A stretch of DNA of 8,487 nt from JBDSLU01 sp039916225 (GTDB lineage Bacteria; Acidobacteriota; Vicinamibacteria; Vicinamibacterales; Vicinamibacteraceae): contig JBDSLU010000332.1 in the NCBI GenBank assembly GCA_039916225.1, forward strand, positions 1-8,487, read 5' to 3'. Under the pieces are notes generated by a model. It ran no database searches. It was not told the DNA's origin and saw only the letters and a program-made list of their open reading frames with translations. This document shows positions 1 through 6,754 of the stretch, piece after piece (position 1 is the first letter of the stretch; every line of letters begins with the position of its first letter). The position numbers were made by a program, and so were the translations under genes.

Positions 1-1
1 G

Positions 2-166
2 CGCGAAATCGTGTCGCTGCTCAAGTACGAGGATCTGTCGGTGCGCGACGTCGCGCGCCGCTTGGGCATGAGCGAAGCCGCGGTCAAGGCGTCGGCGCAT
101 CGCGGCTACAAGCTGCTCAGGAGGACCGTTGGGCTCACCGACGTCGAACACCGACCGGCTGATTGA
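2..166 (+). CDS. ECF sigma factor, C-terminal fragment (region sigma-4), cut by left edge
   Basis: Only the last 54 residues are inside the window. They form a sigma-70 region 4 helix-turn-helix, the part that binds the -35 promoter element: residues 12-41 contain LSVRDVARRLGMSEAAVKAS followed by HRGYKLLRR, the usual recognition-helix and exit pattern (SExAVKxxxHRG). The frame is open from base 2 to a TGA at 164-166. The downstream anti-sigma gene starts 38 bp before this stop, so the two genes overlap and are almost certainly co-transcribed and translationally coupled. Together with that NrsF-type partner, this is most likely a SigF (ECF16-like) sigma factor. The sub-family cannot be proven because region 2 lies outside the window. 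The residues after the helix-turn-helix (TVGLTDVEHRPAD) are a short variable tail. Confidence 0.88.
   Translation, partial: REIVSLLKYEDLSVRDVARRLGMSEAAVKASAHRGYKLLRRTVGLTDVEHRPAD
119..124 (+). promoter_or_regulatory. Shine-Dalgarno site for nrsF inside the sigma gene
   Basis: A perfect AGGAGG lies inside the sigma factor reading frame, 4 nt before a TTG codon at 129. It is the clearest ribosome-binding site in the window. It supports the TTG start and therefore the 38-bp overlap between the sigma and anti-sigma genes. The spacing is slightly short, which together with the TTG may moderate translation of the anti-sigma factor. Confidence 0.7.
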
Positions 167-791
167 GCGGCTCGTCGCCGAAGGCTCGCCGGTGCGGCGC
201 CTGGTCGATCCGCGGCGTCGGGCGGCGCTGTGGACGGCGATCGCGCTGGTCTGCGTCGGGCTCGGCGTGGCCCACTTCGGCGTCCGCCGCGACATCGCCG
301 GGGCGATGACCTTCTTCCCGTTCCTCGTCCGCGTCGCGTTGCTGGCGGCGACGATGTGGCTCTCGGTGGTCGCGGCCCTCCGTCTCGCGGTCCCCGGCGA
401 GGGCCAGCGGGCGTGGACGCGGTGGTGGCCGCTCCTGTTCCTCGGCGCCCTGATTTCGGTGGTGGCGGCGGAGTTCGTCGTGGTCTCGCTCGTCGGCGAG
501 GTGGGCTCGCCCCTCCGCGCGTGGACCTGCGTCCGCAAGCTGACGTTCGTCGGCGCCGTTCCGGCGCTCGGCGCGATGGTGCTGATCCGCCGCGCCGCGC
601 CGCTCGATCCGGTGTGGGCGGCACTGCTCGGTCTCGTCGCCGCCGGCGCGGCCGGCGCCCTGACCTCGGAACTGGCCTGCCCGATCCGGGTGCCGATGCA
701 CGTGATGCTCTGGCACGTGCTGCCGATCGCCCTCTACGCCGCGCTCGGGACGGCCGCCGTCTGGCTGGTCGTCCGGCTCCGCCGCGGCTGA
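129..791 (+). CDS. nrsF: NrsF/DUF1109-family membrane anti-sigma factor
   Basis: This 220-residue protein has about six hydrophobic helices (near residues 33-50, 60-85, 99-122, 138-153, 162-180 and 194-216) and matches the NrsF (DUF1109) layout. The N-terminus TDRLIERLVAEGSPVRRL resembles the short cytoplasmic start of that family. The family's two conserved cysteines appear to be present: C134 in AWTCVRKL and C184 in ELACPIRVPMHVMLWH. C42 in helix 1 is extra. In Caulobacter, NrsF holds SigF at the inner membrane and the two cysteines are needed for the response to chromium and cadmium. By analogy this protein would sequester the sigma factor encoded just upstream and release it under metal or thiol stress. 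The start is TTG at 129, chosen for the AGGAGG at 119-124 and the conserved N-terminus. An internal in-frame GTG at codon 22 would remove that N-terminus. The family call is firm; the inducer is inferred. Confidence 0.85.
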   Translation: MGSPTSNTDRLIERLVAEGSPVRRLVDPRRRAALWTAIALVCVGLGVAHFGVRRDIAGAMTFFPFLVRVALLAATMWLSVVAALRLAVPGEGQRAWTRWWPLLFLGALISVVAAEFVVVSLVGEVGSPLRAWTCVRKLTFVGAVPALGAMVLIRRAAPLDPVWAALLGLVAAGAAGALTSELACPIRVPMHVMLWHVLPIALYAALGTAAVWLVVRLRRG

Positions 792-793
792 AC

Positions 794-851
794 ATCGCAG
801 TTTCCGCAAGTTGCTCGGAGCATGCTCCGAGCAACTTGCAATTTCTGCGAT
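794..851. terminator. 58-bp inverted duplication with 34-bp perfect palindrome, probable bidirectional terminator
   Basis: Bases 806-839 are a perfect palindrome with no spacer: the arm GCAAGTTGCTCGGAGCA is followed directly by its reverse complement. After a 5x5 unpaired block (TTTCC at 801-805, AATTT at 840-844), a further 7-bp stem pairs ATCGCAG (794-800) with CTGCGAT (845-851). The structure begins 2 nt after the nrsF stop, and its last base is the first base of the stop codon of the opposing gene, so it fills the gap between two convergent genes. That position suggests transcription termination in both directions. There is no T-run after either side, so it is not a textbook intrinsic terminator. 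A REP-like repeat or protein-binding site is the main alternative. Confidence 0.7.
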
Positions 852-2467
852 CAGTCGGACAGGCGGTGCGCCGGCCGCCGCCGCCAGTAGCCGGCCAGTA
901 ACCGCGCCAGCCGCCGCACGCCCACCGGCCGATGCCCGCGATCGCGGTTCGCCGCGCCGATGGCAAACGCCAGGGACCACTGCGTCATCAGCGTTCTCCA
1001 GGCGGCGACGAGTGAGGCGTCGGGATCGTAGATGTGCGTCGCTTCGGAGGTGACGCCGTTCAGCTCGACGATGGCGAAGCCTTCGCCGCGGGCCAGCGCC
1101 TCGCGCGAGGCGTAGCGCACGTCGAAGCGGCCGAAGTGGAAGCCGTCGATGCGGCGCGCGATGGCCTCGATGGCGGCCTCGAGCGCCGCCGTGTGCAGGT
1201 GCCGGCCGTCGCGGAACTCTGCGCCCTGGCAATGGTTGCCGGCGCGTCCAAGCGGCACCGCCTCGCCATCCGCGGGCACGCGATCGACGTCGGCCTGCCG
1301 GGCCAGGAACACGTCGGCTTGCAGGCGATAGCGCGGGTGGCGCTCGATCAGGTCGCTGATGGGGGCGCGTCCGTCGCCGACGACGACGGGGAAGCGCTTG
1401 TCGGTGATCGAGAAGAGATGCCCGCGCGGTGCGTCGGGGTGGCGGACGTAGAACAGCCCGACCTCGAACGGTCCGTCGTGCGCCTGCTGCACCACGACCG
1501 TGCCTGGCTCGCGTTCGAGATACGCCTCGAGATCGGCCGGCCCGCGTGCCCAACGGACCCCGACGCCGCGTTCGCCGACATCGGGCTTGACCACCACCGG
1601 CCAGTTCCAGCCGGCCCGATCCACGCCGGCGATGGCCTCGGCCGCGCGCGCGACGGGCGGGCCCGGCAGCACGGCGAACCACGGGATCACCCACTCCGCC
1701 GGCAGACGTCGCAGGATGTCGCTCTTCGATTCGCCGACGATGCCGCCATCCTCGAGCCCTGGATTGGCGGCGCTGAACAGCGTGGCCGAGCGGTGGCGCA
1801 GCGCGAGCCAGACGATCCACAGGCCGATCGGCAGCTGGAAGAGCCAGGTCGGCCAGAACTCCCAGGCCCGCCACCGGGCCAGACGCACGCCGAGCCGGGC
1901 GCGCCCGCGGGCTGTGACCAGCGAGCCGATGGTGCGCAGCGCGACGACCACCACGATCACGGTCGCGATCTTCGCCAGCCAGCCGGATCCCAGGAAGCGC
2001 TCCAGGGGCCCGGCCACGACGCGGCCGAAATGGCTGGTCGTGACGACCACCAGCGGCACCCAGGTCGCGACCGCGAGGAACATCCAGAAGATGAAGCGCC
2101 ATGGCCGCGTTCCGACCATGCCCGAGGCGATGTAGAGCGGCATCCGCGTGCCGGGGAGGAAGCGGCTGCCGAAAATCACGGCGGGGTGGCCATCGAGCCA
2201 GTGGCCGAGCGCGTGCAGGCGGGTGAGCGGCATCTTCGCGATCGGGCCCCAGGCCAGCACGCGGCGACCGCCGTAGCGGCCGAGCGCCCACAGCCCGACG
2301 TCGCCGACGAAGATGCCGACGAAGCACGACGTCAACGCCGCCACCATGCCGAGGCGGCCTTCGCCGACGGCCAGGCCGGACGCCACGATGGTGAGGTCTT
2401 CCGAGATCAGCGTGGCGCCGGCGATGCCGAGCCACGCCAGCGCTTCGAGGGGGAACCCGCCGGTCAC
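851..2467 (-). CDS. DedA/VTT membrane domain fused to an ATP-grasp domain
   Basis: This is a 538-residue two-part protein. Residues 1-185 are a DedA/VTT (SNARE-associated) domain, with the acidic ISEDLTIVASG segment (21-31) and the signature FGSRFLPGTRMPLYIASGM (99-117). DedA proteins are inner-membrane transporters, some of which flip lipid carriers. Another hydrophobic stretch (204-224) leads to ANPGLEDGGIVGESKSDIL (234-252) and then an ATP-grasp fold: VVVKPDVGERGVGV (291-304) with the ATP-binding lysine K294, FEVGLFYVRHP (334-344), SITDKRFPVVVGDGR (353-367), GNHCQGAEF (410-418), GFHFGRFDVR (442-451) and the Mg-binding strand IVELNGVTSEATHIYDP (466-482, with E468 and N470). ATP-grasp enzymes join a carboxylate to an amine or similar nucleophile through an acyl-phosphate; the substrate here is unknown. 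The start is GTG at 2467 with no Shine-Dalgarno site but a GATAAT 6 nt upstream. The gene lies 45 nt after DoxX, and its TGA overlaps the palindromic terminator. Confidence 0.85.
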   Translation of the reverse strand: MTGGFPLEALAWLGIAGATLISEDLTIVASGLAVGEGRLGMVAALTSCFVGIFVGDVGLWALGRYGGRRVLAWGPIAKMPLTRLHALGHWLDGHPAVIFGSRFLPGTRMPLYIASGMVGTRPWRFIFWMFLAVATWVPLVVVTTSHFGRVVAGPLERFLGSGWLAKIATVIVVVVALRTIGSLVTARGRARLGVRLARWRAWEFWPTWLFQLPIGLWIVWLALRHRSATLFSAANPGLEDGGIVGESKSDILRRLPAEWVIPWFAVLPGPPVARAAEAIAGVDRAGWNWPVVVKPDVGERGVGVRWARGPADLEAYLEREPGTVVVQQAHDGPFEVGLFYVRHPDAPRGHLFSITDKRFPVVVGDGRAPISDLIERHPRYRLQADVFLARQADVDRVPADGEAVPLGRAGNHCQGAEFRDGRHLHTAALEAAIEAIARRIDGFHFGRFDVRYASREALARGEGFAIVELNGVTSEATHIYDPDASLVAAWRTLMTQWSLAFAIGAANRDRGHRPVGVRRLARLLAGYWRRRPAHRLSD

Positions 2468-2473
2468 GGCCGC

Positions 2474-2479
2474 ATTATC
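2474..2479 (-). promoter_or_regulatory. Candidate -10 box directly upstream of the DedA-ATP-grasp start
   Basis: On the - strand GATAAT (5 of 6 matches to TATAAT) ends 6 nt before the GTG start. Transcription from it would begin at or next to the start codon, giving a leaderless mRNA. No convincing -35 box is visible, so this is weak. It fits the lack of any Shine-Dalgarno site at this gene. Confidence 0.25.
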
Positions 2480-2512
2480 GTGCGCCCGGCCGCCGGGTGC
2501 AGCCGCATCGCC

Positions 2513-2893
2513 TCACAACGACGGCCCGACGATGGGCAGTTCGCGACGGTGTATCGCGAGGACGATCGCGCTCGCGACCAGCACCACGCAGGCGAGGCCG
2601 AAGAGCAGCCCGCCGTCGCCCTGGACGTCGATGCCGAGGAGCGTCAGGTGGCTGAATACGGCGCCGACACCGACGCCGACGGCCAGCAAGGCCCCAACCG
2701 CGACCATGCCCGGGATGAGCAGGAGCACCGCGGCGATGAGCTCCATGACGCCCGATCCGTAGCGGCCCCACGGCTCGGCGCCGACCGTGGTGAAGATGAA
2801 GACCGACTCCGGGGCACCGGTGAACTTGAAGAACAGCGTCTGCAGCAGGATGACCGCCACGACGATCTGCAGGAGCCAGCTCAGTTTGGGCAT
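2513..2893 (-). CDS. DoxX-family small membrane protein
   Basis: This 126-residue, four-helix inner-membrane protein has hydrophobic segments near residues 5-22, 46-62, 64-84 and 96-114. The segment FFKFTGAPESVFIFTTVGAE (21-40), followed by PWGRYGSGVMELIAAVLLL, is the typical DoxX/DoxD-like pattern of a KxTGAPES loop and then a PW-R-G-E helix. The length is normal for the family. DoxX-like proteins have been linked to quinone or thiosulfate redox chemistry and to oxidative-stress and metal-stress operons, but most members lack an assigned reaction, as does this one. The start is ATG at 2891-2893 with GAGG 5 nt upstream (2899-2902). It lies 73 nt downstream of the TonB-dependent receptor gene and 45 nt upstream of the DedA-ATP-grasp gene, so co-transcription with either is possible. 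Confidence 0.83.
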   Translation of the reverse strand: MPKLSWLLQIVVAVILLQTLFFKFTGAPESVFIFTTVGAEPWGRYGSGVMELIAAVLLLIPGMVAVGALLAVGVGVGAVFSHLTLLGIDVQGDGGLLFGLACVVLVASAIVLAIHRRELPIVGPSL

Positions 2894-2898
2894 TGCGA

Positions 2899-2915
2899 CC
2901 TCAGTGCCCGCTGAG
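2899..2915 (-). promoter_or_regulatory. DoxX ribosome-binding site partly inside a small hairpin
   Basis: On the - strand the GAGG Shine-Dalgarno site (2899-2902) overlaps the 3' arm of a 5-bp stem: CTCAG (2911-2915) and CTGAG (2900-2904) around a 6-nt loop. The stem could dampen ribosome access but is short, so regulation is speculative. The Shine-Dalgarno spacing to the ATG is 5 nt. Confidence 0.4.
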
Positions 2916-2966
2916 ATGCCCGGCCACCCCGCTCGGTGTCGCCGCCCTCGAGACGACCGCGTCGAT

Positions 2967-5162
2967 CTAGAAGCCGACGCGCAGCTCGCCGACGATCTGG
3001 CGCCGCGTGACGTCGCCGAAGACGTGCTGCAGGATTTCCTCGTCGAACAGGTTGGTGATCTTGAGCGAGGTGACCAGCCGATCGCCGCGCCACTTGTAGC
3101 CGACCGTCGCCGACGTGATGGTGAACGCCTCGGTCGGGCCGTGGAAGCGGGAGTCGAGGACGTCCTGCCAGAACGCCGAGCTCGCGTAGCTGACGCCGAC
3201 GTTCCCCAGCCACTTCGGCCCGTTGTAGCCGGCGCCGATGTTGAAGTGGTGCTGTGACGGCAGGTTCAGCTCGGAGATATCGAAGCCGTCCGGCTCCGGC
3301 TCGGGCTGATACGAGTAGTTGACGTAGGCCGTGAGCGTATTGGTGACCAGGCCCTCGATGCCGAGTTCGACCCCCTTCTGCCTCACTGTCCCGAGATTCA
3401 AGTAGGTGAACGTCGACGGCAGGCCGTTGCCGGGGCCGAAGCGGCCCGACTGCAGGATCAGCTCGAGGGCCAGCGGCGAGATCGGCCACCCGGGCGGCGG
3501 GTTGGTGGCGCGGTACGATCCGCTCTGCGTGAAGAAGATCGAGTTGTCGGTGTCGTTGACGTAGAAGGCGGCGCTGATGGTGGCCCGATTCTTCAGGATG
3601 CCGGTATAGCCGATCTCGTAGGCCGTCATCTTTTCTTCCTTCAGGTCCTCGTTGCCGAGCGCCTGCACCGGGAAGACGAACTGACGGCCGGCCAGCGCCG
3701 GGTTGAGCGCGCCGAGGTCGAGCACGTTGGCGAGCGTCACGTCGAGGTAGTTGTTGACGTGCGACGGGGCGCGATAGGCGCGGTTGAACGACGTGCGCAC
3801 CGTCTGCGACGGCGACGGCTTGTACATGAACGTCAGCCGCGGCGAGAACACCAGACCGCTGATCGACGAGAACTTGTCGACGCGGGCGCCGACGACGGCG
3901 CGGAAGTGGTCGTTGAGGAAGATCTCGTCCTGGCCGTAGACGCCGGCCTCGGTCCGCGAGTCGCCGCGCGGCGCCAGCGAGAGCTCGAAGCTGTTGTAGC
4001 GGACGTTGCCGCCGTAGCTGATGACGTGGCGATTGCGCCACGTGCGCACGTCGCTGGCCTCGACGTCGAAGGTGGTGTTGGTGAACGCGAACGGGATGAA
4101 CGTGCCGGTCGCATCACGGGACAGGCGGTTGGTGGCGTCGCCATCGAGGTGATTGACGAAGGCGTTCACCTTGGTGCCGCCCTTGCTGTAGTTGACCTTG
4201 CCGTAGGCGAGGAAGGTGCCGCGGTCGATGTCGAACGGGCCGATACCGGTGTGGATCATCCCCTCGGTTCCGGCGAAGCCGCCGGCGAACACCAGCTTCT
4301 TCACCTTGTCGGGGAAGTCGTAGTCGACCCGTACGTCCAGCTTCGGCTGGCTCGTGCCGCTGTTCTCGTAGTCGGGATACGGCGTGTTGGTGCTGTTGGG
4401 AATCAGCCCGCTCGGACGCCCGAGCGCGTCCTGGGTGGCGAAGCCGGCCGTGATCTTGTAGGCCAGCCGATCGGACGGGGCCGCCGCGTGGCTGCCCGAG
4501 ATCGAGAAGAGCGATCCGTTCGATCGTTCGACGCCGGCGGCGTCGCGGCCGAACGTCCCGACCGACACGAGCAGGCTCTCTCCGACCAGTTCGCGCGGCG
4601 ACTTGGTGATGACGTTGACCACGCCGGTCAGGGCATTGGCGCCCCACACCGCCGAGGCCGGGCCGCGGATGACCTCGATCTGCTTGATCTCGGACGGGTT
4701 GACGGGAAGGAAATCCCAGGCGACGAAGCCGAAGAAGTCCTGGTAGATCGAGCGGCCGTCGATCAGCGCGAGTTGCGACGTCGAGAGCGTGCCACTGGCC
4801 GAGCGCGACACCAGGTTGATGTCGCGAGCCGACGTCTGCGTGACGTTCAGGCCGGGCACCGCACGCAGCAGTTCCGCGTAGCTGGCCGATGGCGAGGAGG
4901 CGATGGTCTGCGCCGAGATCAACGTGACGGTGGCCGGCGCGTTGACCAGCTTCTGCTCGACGCGAGAGGCGGTGACGACCACCTGATCCTCGTATTTCGG
5001 GGGCTCGGCTGGCTGATCGGGCGGTGGTGTCTGGTCGGCCGGCGTGGTCGGCGCCGATGGCGAGGGTGGCGTCGCCGGCGAGCCGGCGGGTTGTTGAGCG
5101 ACAGCCTTCGCCGGAACCGCCAGCGCGAGGCACAGCAGCAGGGACGCACGCGGTCGGGGCAT
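2967..5162 (-). CDS. TonB-dependent outer-membrane receptor
   Basis: This is a 731-residue outer-membrane active-transport receptor. A signal peptide (residues 1-22: MPRPRAS, hydrophobic LLLCLALAV, then AKAVA) is followed by a Pro/Thr-rich linker (24-56) and a TonB-box-like EDQVVVTASR (58-67). The plug domain spans about 66-190, with NAPATVTLISAQTI (74-87), ALIDGRSIY (132-140) and the signature IEVIRGPASAVWGANALTG (162-180) followed by VVNVITKSP. The rest is a beta-barrel ending in KITNLFDEEIL and a terminal Phe (LRVGF), the usual outer-membrane assembly signal. The size matches siderophore or cobalamin receptors rather than the larger carboxypeptidase-regulatory (Oar-like) type. The substrate cannot be read from sequence, and no TonB, ExbBD or ABC importer is nearby. 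The ATG at 5160-5162 is preferred because it places the signal peptide correctly; the upstream GGGG is only a weak Shine-Dalgarno site. Confidence 0.93.
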   Translation of the reverse strand: MPRPRASLLLCLALAVPAKAVAQQPAGSPATPPSPSAPTTPADQTPPPDQPAEPPKYEDQVVVTASRVEQKLVNAPATVTLISAQTIASSPSASYAELLRAVPGLNVTQTSARDINLVSRSASGTLSTSQLALIDGRSIYQDFFGFVAWDFLPVNPSEIKQIEVIRGPASAVWGANALTGVVNVITKSPRELVGESLLVSVGTFGRDAAGVERSNGSLFSISGSHAAAPSDRLAYKITAGFATQDALGRPSGLIPNSTNTPYPDYENSGTSQPKLDVRVDYDFPDKVKKLVFAGGFAGTEGMIHTGIGPFDIDRGTFLAYGKVNYSKGGTKVNAFVNHLDGDATNRLSRDATGTFIPFAFTNTTFDVEASDVRTWRNRHVISYGGNVRYNSFELSLAPRGDSRTEAGVYGQDEIFLNDHFRAVVGARVDKFSSISGLVFSPRLTFMYKPSPSQTVRTSFNRAYRAPSHVNNYLDVTLANVLDLGALNPALAGRQFVFPVQALGNEDLKEEKMTAYEIGYTGILKNRATISAAFYVNDTDNSIFFTQSGSYRATNPPPGWPISPLALELILQSGRFGPGNGLPSTFTYLNLGTVRQKGVELGIEGLVTNTLTAYVNYSYQPEPEPDGFDISELNLPSQHHFNIGAGYNGPKWLGNVGVSYASSAFWQDVLDSRFHGPTEAFTITSATVGYKWRGDRLVTSLKITNLFDEEILQHVFGDVTRRQIVGELRVGF

Positions 5163-5174
5163 ATGGGTGCCCCA

Positions 5175-5203
5175 AACATAAGCGCATCAAACATCGGCGA
5201 CAA
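5175..5203 (-). promoter_or_regulatory. Candidate promoter for the TonB-dependent receptor
   Basis: In the 56-nt gap upstream of the receptor, the - strand has TTGTCG (5198-5203), a 17-nt spacer and TATGTT (5175-5180). Spacing is ideal for a housekeeping sigma factor and each box is a partial match. The -10 box ends 12 nt before the ATG, so the leader would be only a few nucleotides, leaving no room for a normal ribosome-binding site. No Fur-box-like palindrome is evident. Confidence 0.25.
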
Positions 5204-5218
5204 GCGCAACTTATAGGC

Positions 5219-6754
5219 TCAGCCGGCTCCCCACGGACCACGCCAGACCGGCAGCATCCAGATGTAGACACTCGATGCCACGTGCAGGCCGAGCACGGTC
5301 CAGCCGACTGGCGGCGGGAGCCGTGTGAGTCCGTAGGCGCCGGCGAAGAACAGGAGCGCGGTGGTGACGGGACTGCCGTGGTGGATCACGGCCTGACCAG
5401 GCGCGAACACGAGGACGCTCCACAGCGCGAGCGCCACCACCGCCAGCAGCGCGAGGCGGCGCACGGCGTCGTCAGCACCGCCGGGGCGAGGCGTGACGAG
5501 GATCGCCGCGAGGCCGATCAGCAACCATCCAAGCGCCGCGCCGTGATGGAAGAACTGCTCGAACTGGCCGTCCGCGATCGATGGCGGCCACACCGCGACC
5601 AGCGGGTTGCCGAGCTGGCCGGCGACGTTGCCGGCGCGCACCCGGACGTGCTCGACGAAGGAGCGCTCGAGGTTGGCGCGCAGGACGGCCTGGGTCGCGG
5701 AGCCGTCGGGCCGGCCGTCGCCGAGGTGTTCGCGCACCAGCCGCCCGGTCGGCGGATCCACGACGCTTTGATAGGCGAGCCACGGCGCGAACAGGAGACT
5801 CGCGATCAGGACGCCGCCCGCAGCCGCGCCGCGCGTCATCCGCAGCGTCACGATGCGACGCAGGAACGGCCAGCAGATGGGCACGGCGATCAGCGTGAAG
5901 CCCGAGCCGGGATGGGCCAGCAGCGAGAGCGCGCACAACGCGGCGACGAGAATCGCGCGGACCCGGGCGGCCTGCGGCGTCGTTCCCGGCCGCTCGAGCG
6001 CGACCGCCAGCGCGCCGAGCATCAGGGCGGCCGCGAACAACTTCGGCCACGTGTAGATCGTGTTGATGAAGAAGAAGCCGGAGAACGCGCAGGCGACGAG
6101 GACGACGGCCAGCGTCCGCCGCGACAACCCGCACGCGGCGCCGACGAGCCAGAGCGCGGGCAGCCACTGCACCTGGCAGAGCGCGGCGAGGATCGTGTAT
6201 TCGTGGCTGCTGCCGCGCACCATCGAGCCAACGGTGACCACCACCGCGGCCTGCAGTGGCGGCCGTTCGCTGGCGTGGTCGCCGGTCGGCCCGAGCCCAG
6301 CGGTCCGTTCGGGGCCGACGGTCGTCATGATCCGGTGCGCGAAGAGCCCGGGCAGGATGTTGTCGGACGGCAGCGTCCAGGTGAGGCGATCGTTGATCGC
6401 CGGTCCTGCCGCGAGCACCGGCCACAGATAGATCGCGGCCAGGAGGCCGGCGAGCAGTTGGGGCAGCCAGGCGGTCGGCGTCAGAAGCGCGGCACGCGCC
6501 GCTCCGGTCCGCAGGAAGGCAGCGGTCGCGAGCACGGATGCCAGCGTCACCGCCACCACGGCCGCGGAGCGCATCGACGGCAGGATCACGGCGACGTAGA
6601 AGACGCCGTAGGAGAGCAGCGCCGTCGATGCCGTGATGAGGAGCCCGAGGAACCGCGGCGGGAGGTCGGCGAGGACACGCAGGCGCAGGGCCAGACCCAG
6701 GCCGAGGATCTGGAAGCCGACGAAGAGCGCGAGGGCGGTTGCGAAGGACGACAA
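5219..6754 (-). CDS. Polytopic membrane protein, possibly GT-C glycosyltransferase-like
   Basis: This 511-residue protein has roughly a dozen hydrophobic segments. I do not recognise a named family with certainty. After four or five helices there is a long polar loop (about 117-170) with acidic and basic residues, INDRLTWTLPSDNILPGLFA (120-139) and GDHASERPPLQAA (158-170). A large early non-cytoplasmic loop with acidic residues before many further helices is the general plan of GT-C glycosyltransferases, and SERPPLQ resembles the S-D-RPPL motif of some putative membrane sugar transferases. That is inference only. The start is TTG at 6752-6754: an in-frame TAG lies 12 nt upstream (6767-6769), so the frame cannot extend further, and no nearby ATG is available in the N-terminal helix. 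There is no Shine-Dalgarno site. It diverges from the methyltransferase gene across 47 bp and precedes the receptor gene by 56 nt. Confidence 0.7.
   Translation of the reverse strand: MSSFATALALFVGFQILGLGLALRLRVLADLPPRFLGLLITASTALLSYGVFYVAVILPSMRSAAVVAVTLASVLATAAFLRTGAARAALLTPTAWLPQLLAGLLAAIYLWPVLAAGPAINDRLTWTLPSDNILPGLFAHRIMTTVGPERTAGLGPTGDHASERPPLQAAVVVTVGSMVRGSSHEYTILAALCQVQWLPALWLVGAACGLSRRTLAVVLVACAFSGFFFINTIYTWPKLFAAALMLGALAVALERPGTTPQAARVRAILVAALCALSLLAHPGSGFTLIAVPICWPFLRRIVTLRMTRGAAAGGVLIASLLFAPWLAYQSVVDPPTGRLVREHLGDGRPDGSATQAVLRANLERSFVEHVRVRAGNVAGQLGNPLVAVWPPSIADGQFEQFFHHGAALGWLLIGLAAILVTPRPGGADDAVRRLALLAVVALALWSVLVFAPGQAVIHHGSPVTTALLFFAGAYGLTRLPPPVGWTVLGLHVASSVYIWMLPVWRGPWGAG

Noticed and set aside
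794..851. Reading the palindrome as a standard rho-independent terminator
   Set aside because: No T-run follows the stem on either strand, so only a probable, non-canonical terminator role is proposed.
135..2435. Very long - strand frame (766 codons) running through nrsF and the palindrome
   Set aside because: The composition is almost all Arg/Ala/Gly/Pro with no hydrophobic or motif structure. It overlaps two well-supported genes in other frames.
1034..2914. Long + strand open frame (626 codons) opposite the DedA-ATP-grasp and DoxX genes
   Set aside because: It is a shadow frame in GC-rich DNA. Its translation is rich in Arg, Asp, Ala and His without domains, whereas the - strand frames show clear DedA, ATP-grasp and DoxX motifs.
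3759..5216. + strand open frame opposite the TonB-dependent receptor
   Set aside because: It is an antisense shadow of the receptor's codon bias; its translation has no recognisable domain.
5219..5230. Short GC palindrome at the end of the membrane protein gene as a terminator
   Set aside because: It is only a few base pairs, lies within coding sequence and has no T-run, so it is not distinguishable from chance at this GC content.
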